Made by a program: the position numbers and the translations under genes. A stretch of 64,000 nt of DNA from Pelagerythrobacter marensis (GTDB taxonomy: Bacteria; Pseudomonadota; Alphaproteobacteria; Sphingomonadales; Sphingomonadaceae), in contig NZ_CP144918.1 of the NCBI RefSeq assembly GCF_036700095.1, positions 807,001-871,000 on the forward strand, read 5' to 3'. Below, one piece after another: positions 57,001-64,000 of this stretch; the stretch's first letter is position 1; each line of letters starts with the position of its first letter. Under the pieces are notes generated by a model. It had not been told where the DNA came from. It made no database searches and worked only from the letters and a program-made list of their open reading frames with translations.

Positions 57001-58341
57001 CGCGGGCTGGGTGGTGGGGGGCCGCGTGCGCCGGAAGTCGAAGCGCCGTGGATGCGCGTCTATGCCTCGATCATGACCAACGGGCGTAATCACACGGTTA
57101 CGACTGTGAGCGTGCTGGCCGCGTACCACCTCGCAGTTACCGAGCTCTGGCTGGACCTGCTCGATGAGACAAGGCGCGACGATGCGGCCGACCGCATTCT
57201 GGGCGCACTCACGTCCGATACGCCCCTTGCCATATTCCATTCCGATGCGATCGAGGCTTGCGCGGGTCAGGACCCCAACATCCTGCCAACGCTGCTCGAC
57301 CTGATGCGGATTTCGCTCACCTATGTGACGAACAAGAAGGGTGGCGATCAGGTCATCGACGCATTCAGGGAGGAGGTGGCGAAGCTCCATCGCCGACACG
57401 GGCGCGACATGGTTCAGGTCTATACGCGCCTTATCTCCGGCGGCGTCGACGTGGCGGAAATTCAGGAAATCATGCGCGAGGCCGAAGGGGAAAACGGGCC
57501 GGGCGATCCGTTTCCCGATCTTTCCCAGTCGCTGCGGAATATCGTGGCGACCTCGGCGATCTCTCATGGCGTTGACGTGGACAAGTTCAACGCGATGTTT
57601 TTCGCGGGAATGCCTAACGACATAGCGGAGTTCATACAAGCGTCCTCCCGCGTAGGACGCACGCATGTCGGCTTCAGCCTCCTGATCCCGACGCCCCACG
57701 CGCGGCGCGACCGCTACATCGTCGAGACGCACGACGTATTTCACCGCTTCCTTGAACGGATGATCGCCCCACCGGCTATCACGCGCTGGGCGGAGAGCGC
57801 ACAGGAACGCGTGCTGACCAGTCTGTTCCAGTCATGGCTTTGCGGCTGGGTCGAGCAGAAGCTGTTCAGCGAAAAACCGGAGAGCGAAAAGGTCCGCGCT
57901 CCTGCTTTTGAGACCGTGAGCGACGTGAACCGCCTGCTGACGGGGCCGGACATGCCCGATGCCGCCGATGATTTCATGGACTTCGCGGTGCGCGCGCTCG
58001 GTGTCCGGGGGCGGGGCGCAGACCATATCGGCGGCGCGTTCCACCCGGACTACTACGAGGATCGTATCCGCAACCTCGCCAAGCAGCTTATCGATGAATT
58101 CCGCACCGAGTATGCGACGACGCGGCTGGGGGACTACTGGGATAACGCGCCGGTTGGTCAGCGTCCCATGATGTCGCTGCGGGATGTCGATGAAGCCGGC
58201 CGTTTCTTGGCGGCGCGGCACTTCCGGGAGCGTAAGCTCAGGGGCGAGGAGGAGAAGGCCGTTCTCGCGGAGGCCCTGCGCATCGTCAGGCGTCAGGCCG
58301 GACGCGTTAGCGAACTCGATAGTGATTCCGGGGAGCTGTAA
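54094..58341 (+). CDS. drmA: DrmA-like superfamily 2 helicase
   Basis: The 1415-residue protein has Walker A PTGGGKSEAFFGLLVFNLF (near residue 613), a zinc-ribbon-like insertion (CPICGEHTGLRRISC and CFNKTC, about 735-765), DEAH in LIIQDEAHLLEESLG (near 870), motif III KIVAATATVS, and motifs V and VI (ISHGVDVDKFNAMFF, FIQASSRVGRTHVG near 1182). The N-terminal 600 residues include an acidic stretch. Layout and the DUF1998 partner downstream fit DrmA. DrmAB binds and translocates on phage DNA. Confidence 0.85.
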   Translation: MVRISDMKLPQEVASRVSDAKEGLVDALLNLTWQRVSGAGDEGEVVYGTKPSLRFVSGFLLPRYEETGQQDETSDIHLSTHGLDLQITDDAEGQLTVEARFAIYIRALPDWKELVRPELDLFPNPPLRRDLEQHIRDEMKARLAEAKVSEAAKPEEERRSHRELQQEIYRALLGENGVEVSPDGMVADAEENVADDTDADQETENGEDNDTDEEIGGRLHTPRGHYIFHNDNAAQDVDIPQKWRRLPVNLEPLSIELSEDNQSRQAAIAAWVSAMRAAVKATVRNWVESADGRDWAYRPATIRPSHFRTEETWNAFLTELRKSAPVIDDIAPNLDGLSLTIQDESDLRDPRRRNLRIMLENNGRDAPRRRRERFEQAIHQVRIVVDLPAAVHRPLRLDRVEASYRFRDFLSYPAIGINCGVSEKQIDGQLHLATNWMPRYHQPRIVPNAIEGVPTEFAVLGGEDFDPALLRPLIEAYDDWISAEESTLDPAHGVKDQDEAQRERKKFEGDIASYRREVRRIALGIDLLETAYGKFKEDASASEAMPYRAWQLLNQAFQDAGAARGITGWRLFQLTFILAHIPTIASRMPAYAKEPWFDSDFDEETATLLYFPTGGGKSEAFFGLLVFNLFLDRLRGKRIGVTALIRYPLRLLTLQQAQRLLAILMRAELLRRRAGLEGAPFEIGFWVGRGNTPNRTDDDRLDPVPRMGSPKHENDETTSASYREVNESFNKIPVCPICGEHTGLRRISCPVDEEIAIVCFNKTCSWNTATENSPLPFLIVDRDIYRHAPAVLLGVIDKLALIGQHPATINRVMGMFGLARWQERETGRLVMPTRRMLRDGPAANGCEPLAPAYEQGRDVFLDSFPSLIIQDEAHLLEESLGTFAGLFETMLEQLFARTSDILGDRAARGPSAGSPVRLPKIVAATATVSVPEQQFGALYQRRHMHFPYPGTSIYRSFYAVPATPARTERRGLGGGGPRAPEVEAPWMRVYASIMTNGRNHTVTTVSVLAAYHLAVTELWLDLLDETRRDDAADRILGALTSDTPLAIFHSDAIEACAGQDPNILPTLLDLMRISLTYVTNKKGGDQVIDAFREEVAKLHRRHGRDMVQVYTRLISGGVDVAEIQEIMREAEGENGPGDPFPDLSQSLRNIVATSAISHGVDVDKFNAMFFAGMPNDIAEFIQASSRVGRTHVGFSLLIPTPHARRDRYIVETHDVFHRFLERMIAPPAITRWAESAQERVLTSLFQSWLCGWVEQKLFSEKPESEKVRAPAFETVSDVNRLLTGPDMPDAADDFMDFAVRALGVRGRGADHIGGAFHPDYYEDRIRNLAKQLIDEFRTEYATTRLGDYWDNAPVGQRPMMSLRDVDEAGRFLAARHFRERKLRGEEEKAVLAEALRIVRRQAGRVSELDSDSGEL

Positions 58342-58346
58342 CGCCT

Positions 58347-60488
58347 ATGCAGAGATCGCGCACGCAAATCGCCACTTCATACGCCCCAGGCGCCCTGTTC
58401 ACGTACGAGGGCGGGCTTGGCTGCTGTATCGCCGTACCTGTTGCCACACCTTATACGCCGTCCTCCCCGGCCGTGGCCAAGCAGCTTTTTGAACATCTCG
58501 CCGAGTATGTGGAGTCATGGTTTGAACGGGCCATACGCGCCCGTGCGGACCCGGAAGTTCTTCCAGAGCAGTGCGTCGATCCAGTCTTTCTGAACAACAA
58601 GAAGGAGCCGCTTGTTGATCCGGGACGGTTCTCACTCAACCAGCCCAGCCGGATCGGGTTCGCACCCGATCCGCTCGTGTTCGTGTGTTCAAATACCGAC
58701 TGCGGTAAACTCGTAGAATTCGAGAATGTCGAGGATCTGACGCGGCGCTGGCCGCAGACCGAAAAGCGCACAGATTGCCGGGGATCGTCCTCGGGCCGCC
58801 ATGAATGGCGTCAGATCGATGTAGTATTTGCTCACTGGTCCGGCAACTACGCCGGTCTCAGTCCCTATCGCTGGGTGATGGCGCCTGACGGAAGCGTCAA
58901 TCAGGCCAAGAAGTGCCAGAACTGCGGGCAGGACGAGTACCAGCTCGTCACGAGGTCGTCGCCGTTTTTCAGCGACTGGAAGTTCCAATGCTGTAATTGC
59001 CTCGCGCTCAAAGACGTTGTGCAGGCCGACCGGGAGACGCTGGAGCTGCTCAAGCCGCGGATGGACGGCGGGCACGGGAATCTTCCGAAGGAATGGAACA
59101 TGCTGCCGGTGTCATACCGCGCATCGTCGGTTTTTTATGTGCAGACGGACAGCTTCATTCTGTTCCGGGACGCTGAAGTCACGTCATTGCTCAGTACGGC
59201 CCGCCGCAGCGACCTGATCTCTCGTCTCATGAAGCTGTATACCTTTCCCGGCACGCCGCTCACCCATAAGGAAGTTATCCGTCAGCTGCAGGACAACGGT
59301 CAGGATGCGAAGGCGACAGAGTACAAGCAACTCATGGACATCGCGGCGGCTCTTGTCGGCGACCAGAAGGCGGTGATCGAAAACCAACTCGCCGACAAGC
59401 GTACCAGCTACGAAGCGGCCGGGCTGATTGCCAAACAGCACGATGAGTCGCCGGTGCTCAGAACGCAGGCTGAAAGAAGTCAGGACTGGGCGCGTCGGTA
59501 CAACCCGATCCGGCTGGCGATCGAGCATGCTTCATTGTGCGATGAGGTGGTAGAGCGTCAGGGAAGCGATCCGAGCCTTCCCGCCGTTTCCGTCCGCAAC
59601 CCCGAGGTATGCGACATTGACCCGACGGATACGGCGGCGCGCGGGGCCTACGCCGCGCGCGTGGATCAGGAACTGAGGCGTCTGGGGCTTGATGAGCTGG
59701 TGATGCTGCGCGGTCTTGATATCTGCGAGTTCAGTTTCGGGTACACTCGCGTCGGCTCCACGCCCTCCATAACGGTGAAAGACCGGGAAATGCCGGTGCG
59801 GCTGCGGGCGTTCGATTATGCGGAGAAGAACAGGCGCCCTGTCTATATTCTCGAGCAAAAAAATGAAGGCTTTTACATCCGGCTCAATGAAGCGCGGGTC
59901 ATTGACTGGCTCGCGAGTAACGGTCTGGGCGGGGACCTCCCGCCGCGCGACGGGATGCATCTGGGAGGATTGCTGATTGAACAATACGCCGATTTCGGGC
60001 GGTTTCTTGAGGACTACAAGGAGCGGACGGCAGACGCCCGCACGCCGCGCTCATTGCCGAGCTATGTTTATCTTCTGCTGCATACCATGGCGCATCACTT
60101 CGCACATGCTGTCGTCGAATATTCCGGGCTGGAGCACGGCTCGATCGGGGAATACGTCTTTCCGGCCGATCTGGCTTTTCTCGTCTATCGCCGCGGCATG
60201 ACGCCCGATCTGGGGAACCTGTCAGCCATGTGGCGCAATCACGGCCTGACCGTCCTTGAGCAGCTCCTTTCGGACCGCGCGCTCAAGTGCGATGGCGGCA
60301 GTCTGTGCGATCAGCGGGGCGGCGCTTGTCCGGCCTGTATCATGGCACCGGAAGTCACGTGCATTGCGGGGAACAATCTCCTTTGCCGCGCGGCGCTCAA
60401 TGGCGGCGCGCCCCCTGGATGGGATGCGGACAGAACGCCCCTGACCGGATATTTCCGGCTCGCAGGTGCGGGGGCGGAGGCCGCGTAG
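58347..60488 (+). CDS. drmB: DrmB-like DUF1998 protein
   Basis: The 713-residue protein has N-terminal zinc-ribbon-like pairs (CSNTDCGK near residue 113; CQNCGQ and CCNCL near 190-215) and a C-terminal DUF1998 (MZB) domain with LLLHTMAHHFAHAVVEYSGL (near 576) and a cysteine cluster CDGGSLCDQRGGACPAC (near 650). DrmB pairs with DrmA to form the DISARM core complex. It starts five bases after drmA. Confidence 0.87.
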   Translation: MQRSRTQIATSYAPGALFTYEGGLGCCIAVPVATPYTPSSPAVAKQLFEHLAEYVESWFERAIRARADPEVLPEQCVDPVFLNNKKEPLVDPGRFSLNQPSRIGFAPDPLVFVCSNTDCGKLVEFENVEDLTRRWPQTEKRTDCRGSSSGRHEWRQIDVVFAHWSGNYAGLSPYRWVMAPDGSVNQAKKCQNCGQDEYQLVTRSSPFFSDWKFQCCNCLALKDVVQADRETLELLKPRMDGGHGNLPKEWNMLPVSYRASSVFYVQTDSFILFRDAEVTSLLSTARRSDLISRLMKLYTFPGTPLTHKEVIRQLQDNGQDAKATEYKQLMDIAAALVGDQKAVIENQLADKRTSYEAAGLIAKQHDESPVLRTQAERSQDWARRYNPIRLAIEHASLCDEVVERQGSDPSLPAVSVRNPEVCDIDPTDTAARGAYAARVDQELRRLGLDELVMLRGLDICEFSFGYTRVGSTPSITVKDREMPVRLRAFDYAEKNRRPVYILEQKNEGFYIRLNEARVIDWLASNGLGGDLPPRDGMHLGGLLIEQYADFGRFLEDYKERTADARTPRSLPSYVYLLLHTMAHHFAHAVVEYSGLEHGSIGEYVFPADLAFLVYRRGMTPDLGNLSAMWRNHGLTVLEQLLSDRALKCDGGSLCDQRGGACPACIMAPEVTCIAGNNLLCRAALNGGAPPGWDADRTPLTGYFRLAGAGAEAA

Positions 60489-60490
60489 AC

Positions 60491-61075
60491 ATGAACATGT
60501 CGGAAAGCACGCAGCAGGATTCCCGCTATCCGCTCGAGGCCTTGCCGCGCCGGATATTTCTGGATTCCTGCACGGCACAAACGCTCAGAGACTACGACTA
60601 TTACATTTATGAAGGCGAACCTGTCCCGCCGTCCGACCGCCTTCACACTATTCCGGAAGGCATGGAGAATCTCGACGCCCTGCGCCGGATTTTCCTGCTG
60701 AATGAACGCGCGCTCTTTGAGTGGATCGTGTCGGGGGCCAGCATGCAGGAAGCTCACGACAAGCGCGATCCTGGCCATATGCAATGGTTGTGGGACGTTG
60801 CAGACCACTCCGGCGTCTGCCTCGACGATGATGCGGCGACCACCGAGAGCGAGACGCTAGCCGCACGCCTGAGCGAATCCCGGTTCGGGTATCTCAGCAA
60901 GAAGGACCGCTTGCTGCTTCAGCATGCCATCGCGCTGCGCTGTCAGGGCTTCCTCACAATGGAGCGCCGGTTGCCGCGAAATGCCGCTCACATTCGTGAG
61001 CAGCTTGGATTGCTAGTACTGACCCCGCGCATGCATTGGGAAATGCTGCACCCTTGGGCAGCATTATGGTTGTAG
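60491..61075 (+). CDS. PIN-like domain protein at the end of the DISARM-like operon
   Basis: The 194-residue protein looks like a PIN-family nuclease: first acidic residue in RRIFLDSCTAQTLRDYDYYI, an inner helix with FEWIVSGASMQEA, and the C-terminal KKDRLLLQHAIALRCQGFLT followed by MERRLPRN and LLVLTPRMHWEML. The usual last Asp of TTDxxL is Glu here. PIN proteins cut RNA or single-stranded DNA. It starts two bases after drmB, at the place where DrmC (phospholipase D fold) normally sits; no HxK motif is present. ATG at 60497 is an alternative. Confidence 0.6.
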   Translation: MNMSESTQQDSRYPLEALPRRIFLDSCTAQTLRDYDYYIYEGEPVPPSDRLHTIPEGMENLDALRRIFLLNERALFEWIVSGASMQEAHDKRDPGHMQWLWDVADHSGVCLDDDAATTESETLAARLSESRFGYLSKKDRLLLQHAIALRCQGFLTMERRLPRNAAHIREQLGLLVLTPRMHWEMLHPWAALWL

Positions 61076-61260
61076 GTGTGAATCAGGCAGTCACTTGGCT
61101 GCTGGGTCATTCATCCACCGGGAGCGAAGGAATTGTCACGCCGATCTACAGATAGGCCTCTTTCGAGTTACCGGGTGTCATCAGCGACCTTCTTTGGCTC
61201 CAAATTGATGTTAATGAAAGTATATATGTCCCTCAAATTTAGTTTCTTGGCCAAGAAGAC
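61076..61260. other. AT-rich gap before the Sir2-APAZ gene
   Basis: No gene is visible. The last 80 bases are AT-rich (TATATAT at 61221-61227) and probably hold the promoter of the Argonaute operon; I cannot place a firm -35. Confidence 0.4.
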
Positions 61261-63027
61261 ATGAACCAAGCGGAATTTGCACGAATATTCTGTGAACGAC
61301 CGGAGGGTTACGCGTGGTTCTTGGGAGCCGGTGCATCGCACAATGCCAATCTTCCGACAGCAGAAGATATCATCTCGGATCTCAAGCGGCGATACTACTG
61401 CAGCGAAGAAAACCAGACCCTCTCGACGAAGGACCTGCAAAATGATGCTGTGCGGGCGAAGGTAGAGGCCTATATGCAATCGCGCGGATTCCCGGAGCGC
61501 TGGTCGGCGTCGGAATACACAACCTATTTCGAGACGATTTTTGGTGACGACCGCGAGCGGCAGCGACGCTACATATCGAGCATCTTGGCGGAAGACCGCG
61601 CCAGATTGGCTGTTGGCAACCGCGTTTTTGGCGCACTGCTAGCCAGCGGTATGTGCCGTATGGTTTTCACAACGAATTTCGATCCGGTTGTCGAAAAGGC
61701 CGTCGCGGAGATTTCCGAAAAGCCATTGTCAGCCTACCACATCGAAGGTGCCCGGAATGCTGTGTCGGCGCTCAACAACGAACAGTTTCCTATCTACTGC
61801 AAGCTGCACGGCGACTTTCAGTATGACAGCATAAAGAACCTGTCCTCTGATTTGGCAGCGCAAAATGAAGAGCTCTCGAAATGCATGGCAATGGCTGGCT
61901 CAAGGTTTGGCTTTGTCGTTGCAGGGTATTCGGGGCGCGATGAGAGTATCATGGCCTTGTTCCGGGCCATACTGGCAGCCCCCAATCCATTTCCGCACGG
62001 CCTTTACTGGATGAAGATGAGGGGGGCGATGCCACTTGAGGGCGTCGCCGCGCTCATGAGGGACGCCAAGGCTGCCGGAGTTCGTGCTGAGTTCGTCGAC
62101 ATCGATACCTACGACACCCTGATGCTCCGGCTGTGGCGTAATCTTCCCGACAAGCCGGATGAGCTTGATGCGAAGGTGCGCAAAGGTCGTGTCGGAAAAG
62201 TTCAAATCACGATACCAGGTCCGGAGGGCGGCAAGCCCGTTCTGCGCTTCAATGGGCTGCCAATGACACAGGTCCCGACGACTTGCGCCAAGGTGAAACT
62301 GAAGTCCGCCACGAACTGGGACGCCATTGCCGAACTCAAACGAAAGCCGGAGACGAGCGCGGTTCTTACTATTGACGGCGACGTTATGGCTTGGGGCGGA
62401 CCCAAAGATATTGAAGGCAGCTTCGGAACGGATTTTCTCGACCAAAGCGAGATGACATTCGATTCGGATTGGCGGACTGGATCACGACTCCACATCAAGA
62501 ACTTTCTCGAAGAGGGCTTGGGGCGGGCGCTGTGCCGGGAACGGCCGCTGCTCCAACGTCGCCAGAGGTCTGGGGTTTCCTTGATCGTTGATCATAAGGC
62601 GCAAGATGTGGGCATTTTGGAGGATCTGTATCGTGAGGCTGGCAAGGTCACCGGGCAAGTGCCAGGGCTTTCCCTTCCAGCGACCGAAGAGCATGACGCG
62701 GTCCATCAAGTGCACTTCGCTGAGGCGGTCCACCTTTCGCTTAGTTATGCCGACGAGCGGCTCTGGTTGCTCTTGAAGCCCGATGTCTGGATATGGCCGA
62801 CTATTGCGCGTCAGCATGCAACGCAGTTTCTAGATAGACGCAAAGCGGGTCGGAGGAACGACAAGCATGACCGTCTGCTTTCTGCTTGGATTGGCGTATT
62901 GTCGGACCATGCGGGGAAGGATGTTGAAGTGACGGTCTCGCCCTTTGAAGGCGATATCGGTTTTGCAAATCCGGTCTTCGGCTTCTCGACTCAGACAGGC
63001 TTTGCCATGAAGAGGGGCAGAAAATGA
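61261..63027 (+). CDS. Sir2-APAZ protein of a short Argonaute system (SPARSA-type)
   Basis: The 588-residue protein has an N-terminal Sir2 NADase domain: [15 protein letters not shown] (near residue 20), [12 protein letters not shown] (near 137), CKLHGDF (near 180) and [10 protein letters not shown] (near 220). The rest is APAZ, with [59 protein letters not shown] and [16 protein letters not shown] docks to the short Argonaute. On guide-directed recognition of invader DNA the Sir2 part depletes NAD and kills the cell. It overlaps the Argonaute gene by ATGA. Confidence 0.93.
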   Translation: MNQAEFARIFCERPEGYAWFLGAGASHNANLPTAEDIISDLKRRYYCSEENQTLSTKDLQNDAVRAKVEAYMQSRGFPERWSASEYTTYFETIFGDDRERQRRYISSILAEDRARLAVGNRVFGALLASGMCRMVFTTNFDPVVEKAVAEISEKPLSAYHIEGARNAVSALNNEQFPIYCKLHGDFQYDSIKNLSSDLAAQNEELSKCMAMAGSRFGFVVAGYSGRDESIMALFRAILAAPNPFPHGLYWMKMRGAMPLEGVAALMRDAKAAGVRAEFVDIDTYDTLMLRLWRNLPDKPDELDAKVRKGRVGKVQITIPGPEGGKPVLRFNGLPMTQVPTTCAKVKLKSATNWDAIAELKRKPETSAVLTIDGDVMAWGGPKDIEGSFGTDFLDQSEMTFDSDWRTGSRLHIKNFLEEGLGRALCRERPLLQRRQRSGVSLIVDHKAQDVGILEDLYREAGKVTGQVPGLSLPATEEHDAVHQVHFAEAVHLSLSYADERLWLLLKPDVWIWPTIARQHATQFLDRRKAGRRNDKHDRLLSAWIGVLSDHAGKDVEVTVSPFEGDIGFANPVFGFSTQTGFAMKRGRK

Positions 63028-64000
63028 CCGATGCGCTTCCCGCATATGCGGTCGCTCCCGAACCTGAGCTGATCTTTCACGGCGGGAGGACCGATCGGCA
63101 TCCCCTGCGCGGGCTGATCGATCACGGCCCCTTCAGTCTACGGTTCGGCGCACCATCAGTGGTCCGATTCGCCGTGATTGCCCCGCAGGCCGATATGGCT
63201 CGGATTGATGGGTTGGTTCGGGAATTGAACTCATCAGCGAAACCGAAAGAAGCACCGGCCTACTATCCGGAATATCCGGGCTTTGAAGCACTGATGCGCA
63301 CGCCAATCACTGATATCGAAGACGCTATGCGTTTCGCGTTACCGGACGAACTGAACCGGCTTGCGGCTGCGAGGAACAGGCTGGGGTTAGCGCAGGCTTT
63401 GCTCAATGAGGTGATCAAGCTGCGGGCAGAGCGCCACCGTTTTGATGTCGCGTTGGTCTACCTCCCACGCTCCTGGAGCGATTGCTTTGAGGGGGAGCGT
63501 TTCAACCTGCATCACTTCATCAAGGCCTATTGCGCCCCCACTGGCATTCCGATCCAGATTTTGAATCAGGAAAGTTTCGATCGGTCGTGTAGAGCCAATG
63601 TGATGTGGGGGCTGTCCGTGGCGCTGTTTGCAAAGGCCCGCGGCGAGCCCTGGAAACTCACTGGGCTTGACCCACAAGAAGCCTTCATCGGCATCAGTTA
63701 CGCTACGCGCCGGAAAACCGACGGCAGCGGACAAGAATATACGACGTGTTGCAGCCAGGTGTTTGATCCGGATGGAACAGGATTTCAGTTTGTCGCTTAT
63801 GACGCCAAGGAGTTCACGGAGGACCGCCGCCACAATCCGTATTTGTCGTATTATGAAATGCAATCCGTGCTCGCGAAGAGCTTACACGTCTATCAATCTG
63901 GCCATGTCGGCAGGACGCCCAAGAAGATAACGATCCATAAGAACACTGAGTTCAAGGAGGAGGAGATTGAAGCAGCGCTTGACAGCTTCAACGAAGGCAC
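63024..64000 (+). CDS. Short prokaryotic Argonaute, N-terminal part (cut by window end)
   Basis: The ATG overlaps the Sir2-APAZ stop, and the frame is open to the window edge (325 codons). The visible part holds the MID domain ([20 protein letters not shown]) and the start of PIWI. In PIWI the first strand reads [15 protein letters not shown], with Ser where active Argonautes have the first catalytic Asp, as expected of catalytically inactive short pAgos. It should bind a guide and recognise target DNA for the Sir2 partner. Confidence 0.9.
   Translation, partial: MTDALPAYAVAPEPELIFHGGRTDRHPLRGLIDHGPFSLRFGAPSVVRFAVIAPQADMARIDGLVRELNSSAKPKEAPAYYPEYPGFEALMRTPITDIEDAMRFALPDELNRLAAARNRLGLAQALLNEVIKLRAERHRFDVALVYLPRSWSDCFEGERFNLHHFIKAYCAPTGIPIQILNQESFDRSCRANVMWGLSVALFAKARGEPWKLTGLDPQEAFIGISYATRRKTDGSGQEYTTCCSQVFDPDGTGFQFVAYDAKEFTEDRRHNPYLSYYEMQSVLAKSLHVYQSGHVGRTPKKITIHKNTEFKEEEIEAALDSFNEG

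Noticed and set aside
60491-61075. DrmC (phospholipase D fold) in the DISARM-like operon
   Set aside because: No HxK(x4)D motif is present in this protein or in the other operon proteins that I read; the pattern fits PIN better.

Overview
The window is high-GC alphaproteobacterial DNA, most likely from the order Sphingomonadales. Supporting signs are the class I fumarate hydratase, the DUF2497/PopZ-type protein, the UrcA-family protein, an MmcB-type nuclease-fold protein, a fused ThiS-ThiG and a TonB receptor paired with a beta-propeller phytase. No species is claimed.

Bases 1-24,500 are ordinary chromosome: an ABC-2 permease end, a fatty acid hydroxylase, merC-thiSG, heme A synthase (ctaA) with cutA, ribosomal genes rplM-rpsI, the TonB receptor-phytase pair behind a possible Pho box, a KefB/YbaL-type antiporter, a metallophosphoesterase with a diacylglycerol-kinase-like protein, a LytTR two-component system, fumarase, a PCMT-like protein, a TolC-family protein, a PopZ-like protein, an S9 peptidase, a 2Fe-2S protein and an MmcB-like protein.

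At 24,720 the chromosome meets a tRNA-Arg(CCG) that is cut off after its anticodon arm. About 135 bases later there is an intact tRNA-Arg(CCG). I read this as the left end of an integrated element that broke the host tRNA and carries a replacement. Bases 25,000-35,500 are cargo: a TetR-regulated MFS exporter, DUF899, VOC proteins, an AAC(6')-like acetyltransferase, an ArsR/SRPBCC operon, a class C beta-lactamase, DUF2239, an oxidoreductase and LysR. One VOC-GNAT pair exists as an intact copy and a decayed copy.

Bases 35,600-43,750 hold a mating-pair-formation cluster on the minus strand (DUF2274, trbI, trbG, trbF, trbL, trbK-like, trbJ). It stops inside trbE. The remaining trbE tail is joined directly to the first 98 codons of a parB gene, so trbE's ATPase site and trbB, trbC, trbD and traG are absent. 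The conjugation system looks dead.

Bases 44,357-64,000 are a dense defence island on the plus strand: a Gabija-type pair (OLD-family nuclease plus UvrD helicase), then a tightly packed seven-gene operon (HipB-like, HipA-like, adenine methyltransferase, an 873-residue protein of unknown function, DrmA-like helicase, DrmB-like DUF1998 protein, PIN-like protein), then a Sir2-APAZ / short prokaryotic Argonaute pair that runs off the window. The seven-gene operon is the most unusual item: a DISARM-like core without a recognisable DrmC or DrmD, with a PIN-like nuclease at its end and a HipBA-like module at its head.
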